From positions 5,580,001 through 5,644,000 of the forward strand of contig OZ244175.1 in NCBI GenBank assembly GCA_965216535.1: a stretch of 64,000 bases of DNA, written 5' to 3'. The translations under genes were made by a program, and so were the position numbers. Origin of the DNA: Hoeflea_A sp965216535. GTDB lineage: Bacteria; Pseudomonadota; Alphaproteobacteria; Rhizobiales; Rhizobiaceae. The stretch's first letter is position 1. Every line of letters starts with the position of its first letter. The notes beneath the pieces were generated by a model, which saw only the letters and a program-made list of their open reading frames with translations, searched no databases and was not told the origin of the DNA. This document shows, one piece after another, positions 16,779-24,875 of this stretch.

Positions 16779-18109
16779 TAGAGGTAACCTGCGTCTTCCA
16801 TCACTTCACGGGCCGATTCGGCTGCCTCGTCGAGAGCCTCCTGCGGCGTCATTTCGCCGAGAATGGCAGCCTGCAGGCGCGGCCACAACTCATTCGACAC
16901 CTCGATCCACGGCGCAATGAGCGGCGGCGTGAACGCGTCCTCGGCCATCGATTGGGCGTAGGTCTCGAAGACCAGCACCATGAAATCGTTGCCGGCATCA
17001 TTGAATTCGCCAATGGCCTCTTCCCAGACCTTGCCGCGGGTCGGCAACAGCCCCTTGCGGGCCTCGATCATCTGCCGCTCATGCGAGGTCAGGAAGCTGA
17101 TGAATGACGCGGCCGCCTCCTTGTTGTCGCAGCTGTCGGTGATCGAAAACGTATGGCTGCCGGACCAACCGGAGCGCTTGCCGCCGGAGCCGACAGGAGC
17201 GCGCACCAGACCGATGTCCCCGGCCACCTTGGAGTTCGCCGGATCGTTGAAGAACGATGCCCAGCCGGCCCAGTCCAGGTTCAGAGCAACCGTGCCGGAG
17301 GCAAATCCGAGGCCGGTATCGTCCCACAGATAGTTGAGCACGCCCGCGGGAACGGCCTTGGCATCGTAAAGGTCCTTGAACCACTGCACCGCGCGAACGC
17401 CGGCTTCTGAGTTGAAGGTCGGGTTCCAATTTTCGTCGAAGAGCTGGCCGCCCTCGGCGACGAGCAGTTCATAGAAGCGACCGGTGATTGCCTCGTCCTT
17501 GCCGACATATTGCGTGCCGAAGAACTCCGGCGCATTGGCGAAGAAGATCGCGTGATCCTTGAACTGGTTCCAGGTTTCAGGCGGCGCCAGATCGTAGCCG
17601 TGTTTTTCCTTGAACCGGTCCTTGTTGCCCTGGTCCGCATAGAGCGATTTCTTGTAGTAGAGATTGGAAATGTCGGAGTGGCGCGGCAGTTGTACCAGCC
17701 GACCGTCGACGGTGGAGTTTGCCAGTGCCAGAGGCTGGAACTCGGCCAGCGTTGCTTCCGGGATAACGCCGTTCAGGTCGATGTAGATCGTGCCGTATTG
17801 TGGCGCAAAGCTGGTGTGGTTGGAACCAACGCACCAGTCGAGCGTGCCGGCGGCAATGTCCTGCTTGATCTCGCGGTCCAATTCGAAGTGGTTTTTGCGC
17901 GACAGCACATCGACCTTGGCGCCGGTCATCTCTTCCCACTTTTCGATTTCCGCGTAGAGCGGCTCGTACTGGGCACCGCCGATCAGTTTGACGCGCAGGG
18001 TATAGCCATCGAAATTGCCGTAATCGATGTCCTCGGCAAGCGTCGCTCCGGTCATCAGCAAAGGCAGCGCAGTGGCGGCGGCCAGCATTTTCAGGCGTTG
18101 GTGTTTCAT
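16778..18109 (-). CDS. Periplasmic carbohydrate-binding protein of the ABC importer (family 1)
   Basis: This 443-residue secreted binding protein of the MalE/UgpB class delivers the sugar to the adjacent permeases. The signal peptide is MKHQRLKMLAAATALPLLMTG followed by ATLA and a cleavage site before EDIDYG. The ATG at 18109 has AGGAGGAT upstream. The mature part contains the usual family 1 features, such as the ARKGLLPTRG..W stretch near the C-terminus. It follows the CoA-transferase by only 16 bases. The operon thus holds two binding proteins, this one with a leader and another without. Confidence 0.92.
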   Translation of the reverse strand: MKHQRLKMLAAATALPLLMTGATLAEDIDYGNFDGYTLRVKLIGGAQYEPLYAEIEKWEEMTGAKVDVLSRKNHFELDREIKQDIAAGTLDWCVGSNHTSFAPQYGTIYIDLNGVIPEATLAEFQPLALANSTVDGRLVQLPRHSDISNLYYKKSLYADQGNKDRFKEKHGYDLAPPETWNQFKDHAIFFANAPEFFGTQYVGKDEAITGRFYELLVAEGGQLFDENWNPTFNSEAGVRAVQWFKDLYDAKAVPAGVLNYLWDDTGLGFASGTVALNLDWAGWASFFNDPANSKVAGDIGLVRAPVGSGGKRSGWSGSHTFSITDSCDNKEAAASFISFLTSHERQMIEARKGLLPTRGKVWEEAIGEFNDAGNDFMVLVFETYAQSMAEDAFTPPLIAPWIEVSNELWPRLQAAILGEMTPQEALDEAAESAREVMEDAGYL

Positions 18110-18125
18110 CTTATCCTCCTTGTGA

Positions 18126-19349
18126 TCAAACAGTTGCATTGTGGTGTCGGGCAGTCGTGCCGGTGTCATCACCGCCCTGCCCCGCTCTCAGTTCGGCGAA
18201 AACCGCCTGTGTATGCTGTCCGAGCTCCGGGGCGGCCACCGGAGACTTCAATGTCGACCCGTCGACACGGATCGGTCCGCGCAGCGCTTTCAACTCGAGA
18301 TGGGCGTTGCGACGGATTGTCTGCTCGAAATCCAGCAGACGGTAGGCCTCGCTCTGCAGCATCTCCTGCCAATCCAGCACCTCGGAACACCAGATGTCGG
18401 CCGGTTGCAGCACCGACAGCCATTCGGCCGTGCTCCGTTGGCGAATACGATCGGCGAGAACCGTTTTGATGTGGTCGCGGTGCGCCAGCAGTGCGTTCTT
18501 GTCATCGTAGTAGATTTCGAGCCCCTCGACGCCGAGAAGGTCCGCAAGCGTCTTCAGCGACGGCGTCATGGCGAGCGCAAGATGGCCATCCGTCGTTTCG
18601 TAAACGCCGTAGGGCGCCCCGAGATAGGCATGGGCGCCATTGACGCTACCGCGCTCCGGCAGGCGCCCACCGTCGTTAAGGTGTGTGGTCAGGACCTCGA
18701 ACTGAAAATCGATCATCGCCTCGAAAAGGCTGGTCTCCACCAGCGCACCACGGCCGTGCAGACCGCGGCCCACCAGCGCAGCAAGGATTCCTTGCGCGAG
18801 GGCGTTGCCCGCCAGCATATCGGCGACGGCAAGTCCCATCGGCATTGGTGGATCGTCGCGGCTGCCGGTCAGCCACAGCAGACCGGCACGCGCCTGAGCC
18901 AGAAGATCCTGACCAGGCAGATCCTTCCAGGGACCCTCTTCACCGTACCCCGAGATCGATCCGTAAACGATGCGCGGATTGATTGCCCTGACGGCGTCGT
19001 AGCTGAAACCCTGGCGCTCGATCACCCCGGGCCGGAAATTCTGGATCATCACGTCAGCGGTGGTCAGCAGGTCGACCAGCATCTGCCGGTCGGCTTCGTC
19101 CCGCAGATCGGCGGTGACGCTTTCCTTGTTGCGGTTGATGGCGTGGAACAGAGAATTGTCGCCATCGATGTCGACATCAGAAAGATAGAGATAACGGCAC
19201 AGGTCACCGACGCCCGGACGCTCGATCTTGATCACCCGGGCGCCGAGATCGGCAAGCCGGAGGCTGCAGACCGGGCCAGACAGAAACTGGCTGAAATCGA
19301 TGACCGTCAGTCCGTCAAGCGGGCGTTGGGATTGCGGAAGGTCTCTCAT
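18126..19349 (-). CDS. Family III CoA-transferase (CaiB/BaiF)
   Basis: CaiB/BaiF CoA-transferase, 407 residues. It would move CoA from a donor thioester, often succinyl-CoA, to a carboxylic acid. Visible features are GLTVIDFSQFLSGP near residue 13, RPGVIERQGFSY, and GLAVADMLAG with D177 at the position of the catalytic Asp. The ATG at 19349 overlaps the stop of the leaderless binding protein by 4 bases (ATGA). The open frame reaching 19766 is not needed. Its place between MaoC genes and a sugar transporter suggests that an acid formed in the pathway is activated to a CoA ester and then hydrated or dehydrated. Confidence 0.9.
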   Translation of the reverse strand: MRDLPQSQRPLDGLTVIDFSQFLSGPVCSLRLADLGARVIKIERPGVGDLCRYLYLSDVDIDGDNSLFHAINRNKESVTADLRDEADRQMLVDLLTTADVMIQNFRPGVIERQGFSYDAVRAINPRIVYGSISGYGEEGPWKDLPGQDLLAQARAGLLWLTGSRDDPPMPMGLAVADMLAGNALAQGILAALVGRGLHGRGALVETSLFEAMIDFQFEVLTTHLNDGGRLPERGSVNGAHAYLGAPYGVYETTDGHLALAMTPSLKTLADLLGVEGLEIYYDDKNALLAHRDHIKTVLADRIRQRSTAEWLSVLQPADIWCSEVLDWQEMLQSEAYRLLDFEQTIRRNAHLELKALRGPIRVDGSTLKSPVAAPELGQHTQAVFAELRAGQGGDDTGTTARHHNATV

Positions 19350-20485
19350 GTGCGGCTCTCCCGGTAGGCCGCATCGAGCCGGTCGAGCGCGGTTTCCACA
19401 TCGATATCGCCGGTGAGGCAGGCATGGAGAACGTCGCCGCCGTTGTCCTGGAAGCCCATGTAACCGTCGTAGCGGGGCCGCAACCAGGCGGTTTCGAGCG
19501 TCTCGCGCGTGTTGTTGAAAAAGTCCCGGCTGGCTGCATTGCAGGCTGGATCTTCCCAGGCAACGGCATTGCCGGGCTGGCCGCCGGATTCGAAATAGAG
19601 GCCCGCCTGGCACTCGGCGCCAGCGATCCAAAATGCATAGTCGGCGGCAACCTCGCGCTTGGGAGACGAGGCCGAGACCGCGATCCCGGTGCCGCCAATG
19701 ACCGTGCCACGCGGGCCGTTTTCGCCGAGGCCGGGGGCGTTGGCGAAAACCAGAGGAAATCTGCAATAGCCGTCACGGCTGTAATTCGTGTAGCCGTAGC
19801 CGAACGGCGAATAGGCCGGCCCCTCGGCACTGCGACCCATCCAGTCGAGGATTCCGATCGGATCAAGCGTCAGACACTTCGGGTCGATCAGTGCAACAAT
19901 CTCGCGCATCAGCTCAAGAACCCGCCGACCATCCTCGCGATCGACAAACCGATCTGGCGCCTCGGCCAAGGCCAGGTCGAGATTGCGGGCAAGGCCAAAG
20001 AAGGTCATCAGGGCATTGATCGGAATAAGCGCAAAGGCGACGCGACCCGACCGTGCCAGCTCCAGCACCTCGTCCCACTGGGCTGGCGGCCGTTCCAACA
20101 GATCGGGGCGGTAGGCGGCAACCGGGGTCGCCGCGTCTATGGCAAGCGCCCATTGATGGCCGTCGAATTCATAGGAGCGATGCGAGACACCCACGGTCTG
20201 CTGTGCGAGTTTGGCCATCTCAGCCTCACGGCCGAGTGTATCCAGCGCCAGAAGCTGGCCGCTTCGGGCGACCTCGCCAACATGCGGATGGTCGATGACC
20301 ATCAGATCGTAGGTTCCAGCCATCTCCTCGATCGGTCGATCCGCGAAAGCCTGCAGGGACCGCTTTTCCCACTGGATCGCAACGCCCGGATTCCGACGGC
20401 CATATTCGAGACCCGTGGCAATCATCGGGTCGAAGCCACGGCTGTGGTCCCAGGTCATGCCGCGCAGGGTCACCGCTTCCGCCAT
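19346..20485 (-). CDS. Family 1 solute-binding-like protein lacking a signal peptide
   Basis: The 379-residue protein has the periplasmic-binding-protein fold of family 1. Examples are MIATGLEYGRRNPGVAIQW, DLMVIDHPHVGEVARSG and TVIGGTGIAVSASSPKREVA. The frame begins MAEAVTLRGMTWDHSRGFDP, going straight into the first beta strand without a hydrophobic leader. Extending upstream to 20524 adds only a charged dodecapeptide. The ATG lies one base after the MaoC stop. A cytoplasmic location is therefore predicted. A role as an intracellular ligand sensor, carrier or enzyme partner for the CoA-transferase would fit the position, but no function is known to me. Confidence 0.8.
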   Translation of the reverse strand: MAEAVTLRGMTWDHSRGFDPMIATGLEYGRRNPGVAIQWEKRSLQAFADRPIEEMAGTYDLMVIDHPHVGEVARSGQLLALDTLGREAEMAKLAQQTVGVSHRSYEFDGHQWALAIDAATPVAAYRPDLLERPPAQWDEVLELARSGRVAFALIPINALMTFFGLARNLDLALAEAPDRFVDREDGRRVLELMREIVALIDPKCLTLDPIGILDWMGRSAEGPAYSPFGYGYTNYSRDGYCRFPLVFANAPGLGENGPRGTVIGGTGIAVSASSPKREVAADYAFWIAGAECQAGLYFESGGQPGNAVAWEDPACNAASRDFFNNTRETLETAWLRPRYDGYMGFQDNGGDVLHACLTGDIDVETALDRLDAAYRESRT

Positions 20486-20486
20486 G

Positions 20487-21041
20487 TCAGGCCTGTGCCT
20501 CAAGGGACGCGGCTTTATCGGCATAGGCCGACGGATCGCGGTAAAGCGCCGTCATCAGGTGCTCACAGTAGAGCACGATCTCTCCATCTCCCTTGAACAC
20601 CGAGTAACTGACTTTGACCTTGCCCATCTCGGCGTTCTTGACCTCTTTGGAGAGGTTCTCGCGGATCGTGTAGATGGTATCGCCGATGAACACCGGAGCG
20701 ATGAAGCGCAGCCGGTCATAGCCGTAGGAAAACGAGTTCAGGCAGTTGGTTGCGGCGAGACCAAGCCCGTAGGAGAAAACCTGGGCACCGGCGACCAGAC
20801 GCTTACCGAACACACCTTCCTTTTCGGCAAATCCCTGATCGGCAACGTAGGGGTGGAAGTCGAGCACCAGCGAGTTGAACAGCATCGCCTCGCCTTCCGA
20901 TATGGTGCGACGGATCGACCGGATTTTGTCGCCCACCTCAAAATCCTCGAAATACCAATCCTCGGCATTCCACACCGGGATTTGCGAATGGTCGTCTGGC
21001 ATGCCTGGCAGGGCGCGTGCGTGGACTCCGATCTCCGCCAT
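20487..21041 (-). CDS. MaoC-type hot-dog protein, probably non-catalytic
   Basis: Hot-dog-fold protein of the MaoC dehydratase family, 184 residues, and first gene of the long minus-strand operon. The family hydratase motif D-x4-H should lie at residues 61-66, but the sequence there is DFHPYV: D61 is kept and the His is replaced by V66. The divergent MaoC neighbour keeps the His. The start at 21041 has a strong GGGGAGGAAAG; the ATG at 21083 has no such signal. It may be the structural half of a heteromeric (R)-enoyl-CoA hydratase or bind an acyl-CoA without catalysis. Confidence 0.83.
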   Translation of the reverse strand: MAEIGVHARALPGMPDDHSQIPVWNAEDWYFEDFEVGDKIRSIRRTISEGEAMLFNSLVLDFHPYVADQGFAEKEGVFGKRLVAGAQVFSYGLGLAATNCLNSFSYGYDRLRFIAPVFIGDTIYTIRENLSKEVKNAEMGKVKVSYSVFKGDGEIVLYCEHLMTALYRDPSAYADKAASLEAQA

Positions 21042-21172
21042 CTTTCCTCCCCGGGGTTTCGGATTGTCGAGCAAAGCATTCACAATTGCCTTTCATTAGT
21101 CAAATGATTTTGTATATATGAAAAAGAAAATTTGTTCAGAGGCGCCTGCCACGCGGCAGCCGGGGAGGAAAA
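21042..21172. promoter_or_regulatory. Divergent promoter region between the two MaoC genes
   Basis: This 131-bp, AT-rich spacer must drive the 15-gene minus-strand operon and the plus-strand MaoC-Gfo/Idh pair. It contains the inverted repeat TCATT-AGTCA-AATGA (21093-21107), a plausible regulator half-site pair, next to TGTATATATGAAAAAG, which could supply a -10 element. Nearby regulator genes (IclR at 24876, GntR at 25783) are candidates to bind here. No exact shared word with their own promoter region was found by eye. Confidence 0.45.
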
Positions 21173-21631
21173 ATGGAGCAGGAACAATATTTTGAGGATT
21201 ATGTGGAGGGCGCCCACCGGGACACTCTTGGCCGCACGATCACGGAGGCGGATATCGTTTTCCATGCAGGTCACAGCGGCGATTTCTTCCCGCACCACAT
21301 GGATGCTGTTTGGTGCAGCACCCAGCCATTCGGTGAACGCGTGGCCCACGGCACGATGACATTTGCGATCGGAATCGGCCTGACCGCTACGGTCATCAAT
21401 CCGCGCGCATTCACCTATGGCTACGAGCGGCTGCGCTTTCCAAAACCGGTCTACGCCGGCGACACGATCCGAACGCGTGTTACCATCGGCGAAAGGACCG
21501 AGGATCCGAAGCGGCCGGGTTTCGGCCGGGTTGTGGAAATCTGCGAGACCACAAAACAGGATGGATCGACGGTCATGTATTGCGAACACATTCTGCTGGT
21601 GGAAATGAGGGACCGAAACAATGACGATTAA
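21173..21631 (+). CDS. MaoC-family (R)-hydratase-like protein
   Basis: This 152-residue hot-dog-fold enzyme has the catalytic motif of (R)-specific enoyl-CoA hydratases: TITEADIVFHAGHSGDFFPHHMD, with D37 and H42 in the D-x4-H spacing, then GERVAHGTM. GGGGAGGAAAA precedes the ATG. It would add water to, or remove it from, a CoA ester made by the CoA-transferase of the divergent operon. It shares the YGYERLRF..PVYAGDTI stretch with the His-lacking neighbour (YGYDRLRF..PVFIGDTI), so the two are paralogues and may form a heteromer. The downstream dehydrogenase gene overlaps by 11 bases. Confidence 0.87.
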   Translation: MEQEQYFEDYVEGAHRDTLGRTITEADIVFHAGHSGDFFPHHMDAVWCSTQPFGERVAHGTMTFAIGIGLTATVINPRAFTYGYERLRFPKPVYAGDTIRTRVTIGERTEDPKRPGFGRVVEICETTKQDGSTVMYCEHILLVEMRDRNNDD

Positions 21632-22685
21632 GCTCAAACAATCCTGGCCAGCACCGACCAAGCCGAAGCCTGTCCTCATCATCGGCGCCGGCGGTATCAT
21701 TCGTGATGCTCACCTGCCGGCTTACCAGAAGGCGGATATTGTCGTCGGCGGAGTCACCGATGTCGATGCCGCCCGCGCCCAGAGCCTGGCCACCGACTAT
21801 GACATTCCCGCCATTCACGCCTCGCTTGCCGACGCCGTCGCCATGCATGGTACGGATGTGGTTTACGACATCGCCACTCCGCCGCATGTGATCACTGACA
21901 TCCTTCCAGACCTTCCGGACGGTGCTGCCGTACTGATCCAGAAACCGATGGGGTCCGATCAGAACGAAGCCCGGCAAATCCGCCAGATATGCCGGAACAA
22001 AAGCCTGAAGGCGGCGGTCAATTTCCAATTGCGCTTCTCGCCAATGATGATGGCGGTAAAGGATGCAATCGACAAAGGCATGATCGGCGAGCTGCTCGAG
22101 ATCGAAGTGCACCTCAACATCTTCACGCCGTGGACGCTGTTTCCATTCCTGATTCCGATGGAGCGCGTCGAAATCGCCGTGCATTCGATCCACTATCTGG
22201 ACACCATTCGCGCACTGGCCGGCAATCCGAAGGGCGTTTTCGCGCGCAGCATGGGCGACCCGCGCGCTGCTGATTTCGCCCAGACCCGCACCTCGGTCAT
22301 TCTCGACTACGGCGACCGGCTGCGCGGCACCATGTCGATCAACCACAACCACCAGGGCGGCCGAAAGTTCCAATCGGCGTGGTTCCGGATCGAAGGAACC
22401 GAGGGCGCCATGATGGTGAAACTGGGCGTCATCTTCGACTATCCGAACGGTGAACCCGACGAATTGTGGCACTGCCAAAACGGCGGCGACTGGCAACAGA
22501 TACCGCTTGAAGGCAGCTGGTTCATTGACGCCTTCATGGGCACGATGCGCAATGTTCAGCGATACGATGCCGGCGAGGACGACAGGCTCTACGCTTCCGT
22601 TGAGGATGCCTACGAGACGATGGCGCTCGTCGAGGCGTGTTTCAAATCGATGAAAACGCCGGCCGTAGAGCTTGAACTGGATTAG
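21621..22685 (+). CDS. Gfo/Idh/MocA-family oxidoreductase
   Basis: NAD(P)-dependent dehydrogenase, 354 residues, with an N-terminal Rossmann domain (VLIIGAGGIIRDAH near 18-31) and a C-terminal alpha/beta domain. The usual EKP motif is seen as IQKPMG near 113-118, where Gln replaces Glu while the catalytic Lys stays. The His of the second motif is in AVHSIHYLDTIR. It overlaps the MaoC gene by 11 bases and is probably co-translated. Members oxidise sugars, inositols or sugar acids, which fits the divergent transporter operon. The next 217 bp (22686-22902) hold no gene or clear signal. Confidence 0.88.
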   Translation: MTIKLKQSWPAPTKPKPVLIIGAGGIIRDAHLPAYQKADIVVGGVTDVDAARAQSLATDYDIPAIHASLADAVAMHGTDVVYDIATPPHVITDILPDLPDGAAVLIQKPMGSDQNEARQIRQICRNKSLKAAVNFQLRFSPMMMAVKDAIDKGMIGELLEIEVHLNIFTPWTLFPFLIPMERVEIAVHSIHYLDTIRALAGNPKGVFARSMGDPRAADFAQTRTSVILDYGDRLRGTMSINHNHQGGRKFQSAWFRIEGTEGAMMVKLGVIFDYPNGEPDELWHCQNGGDWQQIPLEGSWFIDAFMGTMRNVQRYDAGEDDRLYASVEDAYETMALVEACFKSMKTPAVELELD

Positions 22686-22902
22686 CTCTCTACAAACAAA
22701 GGCCGATGCTTCAATCGCCAAATCAATGACAAAGCTCGCAAGCGATTACGTTCGCGTTCCTGTCAATAAACATGGATAAGGTCGGTACCGGCACACGTCC
22801 GCAACAAAATCAACAGCCTTTACTTGCATTATGACTTCCGCAGTTGGATTAATAGCTGGCAAAGAATTTGGAGCAGCTACGCCGGATCCTAGGAATTTGT
22901 CG

Positions 22903-23619
22903 ATGAGCAACCTGATTTTTCTCACACTTCCCTTTCGTACTCTCGCGGTCCTGATTGGCACTCTCCTTATCGGTGCCATGGCGTCGGCCGCATTCGCTCA
23001 GGAATATGCGGTCGGCAGCTACAGAGCTTTCATCGGGCCGGAGGACCTCACCAATTCGCGCGGCGTTCGGCTAAGCACCGCGGCCCAGGTTCTGAGGCAG
23101 GACCGGGCCAACGTCTATCGGTACGGAATTGCCCATGCGGGCGATGAGGATGACCCATGGTTCTTCCAGCCGGGCGCCCGCGGCGCCATGGACGGCATGT
23201 TTCGCGCCGGCGGCGGGATCGATCCGCGGACGGCCCGGCTTATCATGAATGGCAATGTTTCAGTCGTTGTCACCATTTTTGCGGTCAACGGCAACTTCAC
23301 CTCGCTGCGGGTTGACGTGGCAGGCGCACCCCGGGCAGCGGCCTCGGGTTTCGACATCGTTCGCCCCAAGCCCGGTCCCGATCCGGAAATGGGTTGCCTG
23401 GTACGAGGCCTTGATCCAAACGGCGATGGTTTTCTGGCACTGCGCGCCGGGCCGGGCACCAGATACCGACAAATCGGGGAGCTTCGAAACGGTGATGCGG
23501 CCTACCTTGGAGCCTTTTGCGAGGGGCGCTGGTGCTACGTGAACGGCGGCGCCATCGACGGCCGGGAAACGAGCTTTGAGGGATGGATCTACGACAAGTG
23601 GTGCGAGTTTTATCCCTAG
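22903..23619 (+). CDS. Secreted protein with C-terminal SH3-type domain
   Basis: The 238-residue exported protein starts MSNLIFLTLPFRTLAVLIG followed by a hydrophobic stretch and a cleavable ASAAFAQE site. AGGAA precedes the ATG at 22903, which I prefer to the longer frame from 22831. The C-terminal third (LDPNGDGFLALRAGPGTRY, GDAAYLGAFCEGRWCYV) is a bacterial SH3 domain, common in cell-wall or envelope-binding proteins. The middle region (about residues 40-150) is not recognised. Cysteines around C165 and in the SH3 domain may form disulfides in the periplasm. No operon partner is evident. Confidence 0.8.
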   Translation: MSNLIFLTLPFRTLAVLIGTLLIGAMASAAFAQEYAVGSYRAFIGPEDLTNSRGVRLSTAAQVLRQDRANVYRYGIAHAGDEDDPWFFQPGARGAMDGMFRAGGGIDPRTARLIMNGNVSVVVTIFAVNGNFTSLRVDVAGAPRAAASGFDIVRPKPGPDPEMGCLVRGLDPNGDGFLALRAGPGTRYRQIGELRNGDAAYLGAFCEGRWCYVNGGAIDGRETSFEGWIYDKWCEFYP

Positions 23620-23666
23620 ACTAGCCCCGCGGCGCAGATTCATCTCAATCGCAAGGCCCTGCGATC

Positions 23667-24833
23667 TCAGTCGGCTGCGGTGAAAATTGCAAACGTGCCG
23701 TCCTGCCCCTTGAGCGTTTCTTCAGCGACGAGTGTTGTGGATCCGGGGAGCCGGTCCGCGAAGTCCTGAGAAAACAGGATGGGCTTCTCGTGCCGACTGC
23801 AAAATCCCTCGATCCTGGCAGCAATGTTCACCGCTTGCCCCAACACAGTGAAGTCGAGGCGTGTTTCGGAGCCGACATTGCCGTAGAGCACCTCGCCGAA
23901 ATGCATGGCAATGCCAAACTCCAGTTCGAGCGGCGGCTCGAGCATCTGAGCATTCCGCAAGGCCTCCTGAGCCGCTGCCAAGGCCTTTTCGCATACGGTT
24001 TGAGGCCCTCGCCCGCTTTCGGTCGCGAAGACCGCGAGCAGGCCGTCACCAACAAACTTCAGGATCTCGCCTCCATGGGCCTCGATGGCGCCGGCGACAA
24101 CTTCGAAGTAGCGATTGGCGCGCGCCATCGCTTCTTCGGCCGGAAGTCGGCTGTTCAGCCCGCTCCAGTCGCGAATGTCGCTGACAAAGATCGCCGCGTC
24201 GATTTTCTCGATGTCGCCGCGAGTGATTTGCCCGTCGAGCACCCGCTTGCCGGTGCGCGGCCCGAGATACGCCTCTGCGACGGCGAGCGAAATGCTGCGT
24301 GCCTTGAACACCTCGACAATCGGTGCAAGCGCTGCGGCAATGGTTGTGACCGCCTGCAAATCCGCGGGTGAAAATCCATCGGTTCTATCGGTGACAAGAA
24401 CCAGGATTGAAAACCGCCCATCCGAGAACAGCATGGGAACGCCGAAATAGTCGGTCGCGCCGCGGGCACGCAGCTCCTGCAGCACGCTATGGTCGTCTTC
24501 TGTCAGTTGGTCCAGACGCCTGCGAAAGGGCTGCAGTGTCTCACTGATGACCGTCAGCGGGCTGCCGGCGAAACCCGCGCGTCTCTCGAGGCCGTGGGAC
24601 GATTCCAGGTGGCGAGTGCCGGTATCGCGCTCCCAAAGTGACGAGACGGCCACCACAAGCGGATGCAGGGTACGCATTGAAATGCGCAACCGCCATATCG
24701 GTGCGCCGGCCGCGATCATTCGCGGCCCAAGTTCGCCGACGAGCTTATCCAGATCGGGCAGGAACCGACCCTCCTGCATCAGCCAGTCGACAATGGATGC
24801 CGACTCCCAGGTTGGAGAAGTGTCGTCAGTCAT
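23667..24833 (-). CDS. Class III adenylate/guanylate cyclase with N-terminal GAF-like domain
   Basis: Soluble cyclase, 388 residues, making cAMP. The N-terminal 200 residues look like a GAF-type sensory domain (GATDYFGVPMLFSDGRFSIL). The catalytic domain has both metal Asp residues, VSDIRDWSGL and KFVGDGLLAVF, an adenine-pocket Lys-Asp pair (EILKF, RLDFTVLG), and the transition-state Asn and Arg in VLGQAVNIAARIE. All catalytic residues appear present. The ATG at 24833 has GGAGACC upstream; a start at 24854 is possible. It stands alone between convergent and unrelated genes, and Hyphomicrobiales usually encode many such cyclases. Confidence 0.88.
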   Translation of the reverse strand: MTDDTSPTWESASIVDWLMQEGRFLPDLDKLVGELGPRMIAAGAPIWRLRISMRTLHPLVVAVSSLWERDTGTRHLESSHGLERRAGFAGSPLTVISETLQPFRRRLDQLTEDDHSVLQELRARGATDYFGVPMLFSDGRFSILVLVTDRTDGFSPADLQAVTTIAAALAPIVEVFKARSISLAVAEAYLGPRTGKRVLDGQITRGDIEKIDAAIFVSDIRDWSGLNSRLPAEEAMARANRYFEVVAGAIEAHGGEILKFVGDGLLAVFATESGRGPQTVCEKALAAAQEALRNAQMLEPPLELEFGIAMHFGEVLYGNVGSETRLDFTVLGQAVNIAARIEGFCSRHEKPILFSQDFADRLPGSTTLVAEETLKGQDGTFAIFTAAD

Positions 24834-24875
24834 GGCCGATCGGTCTCCATGCATGACGCAGAACTCCGATTGTCC

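Noticed and set aside
18141..19367. 408-codon plus-strand open frame
   Set aside because: Antisense to the CoA-transferase gene; no motif, no RBS.
23648..23665. Hairpin ATCGCA-AGGCCC-TGCGAT between convergent genes
   Set aside because: Only six pairs and no T-run on either side; too weak to call a terminator.
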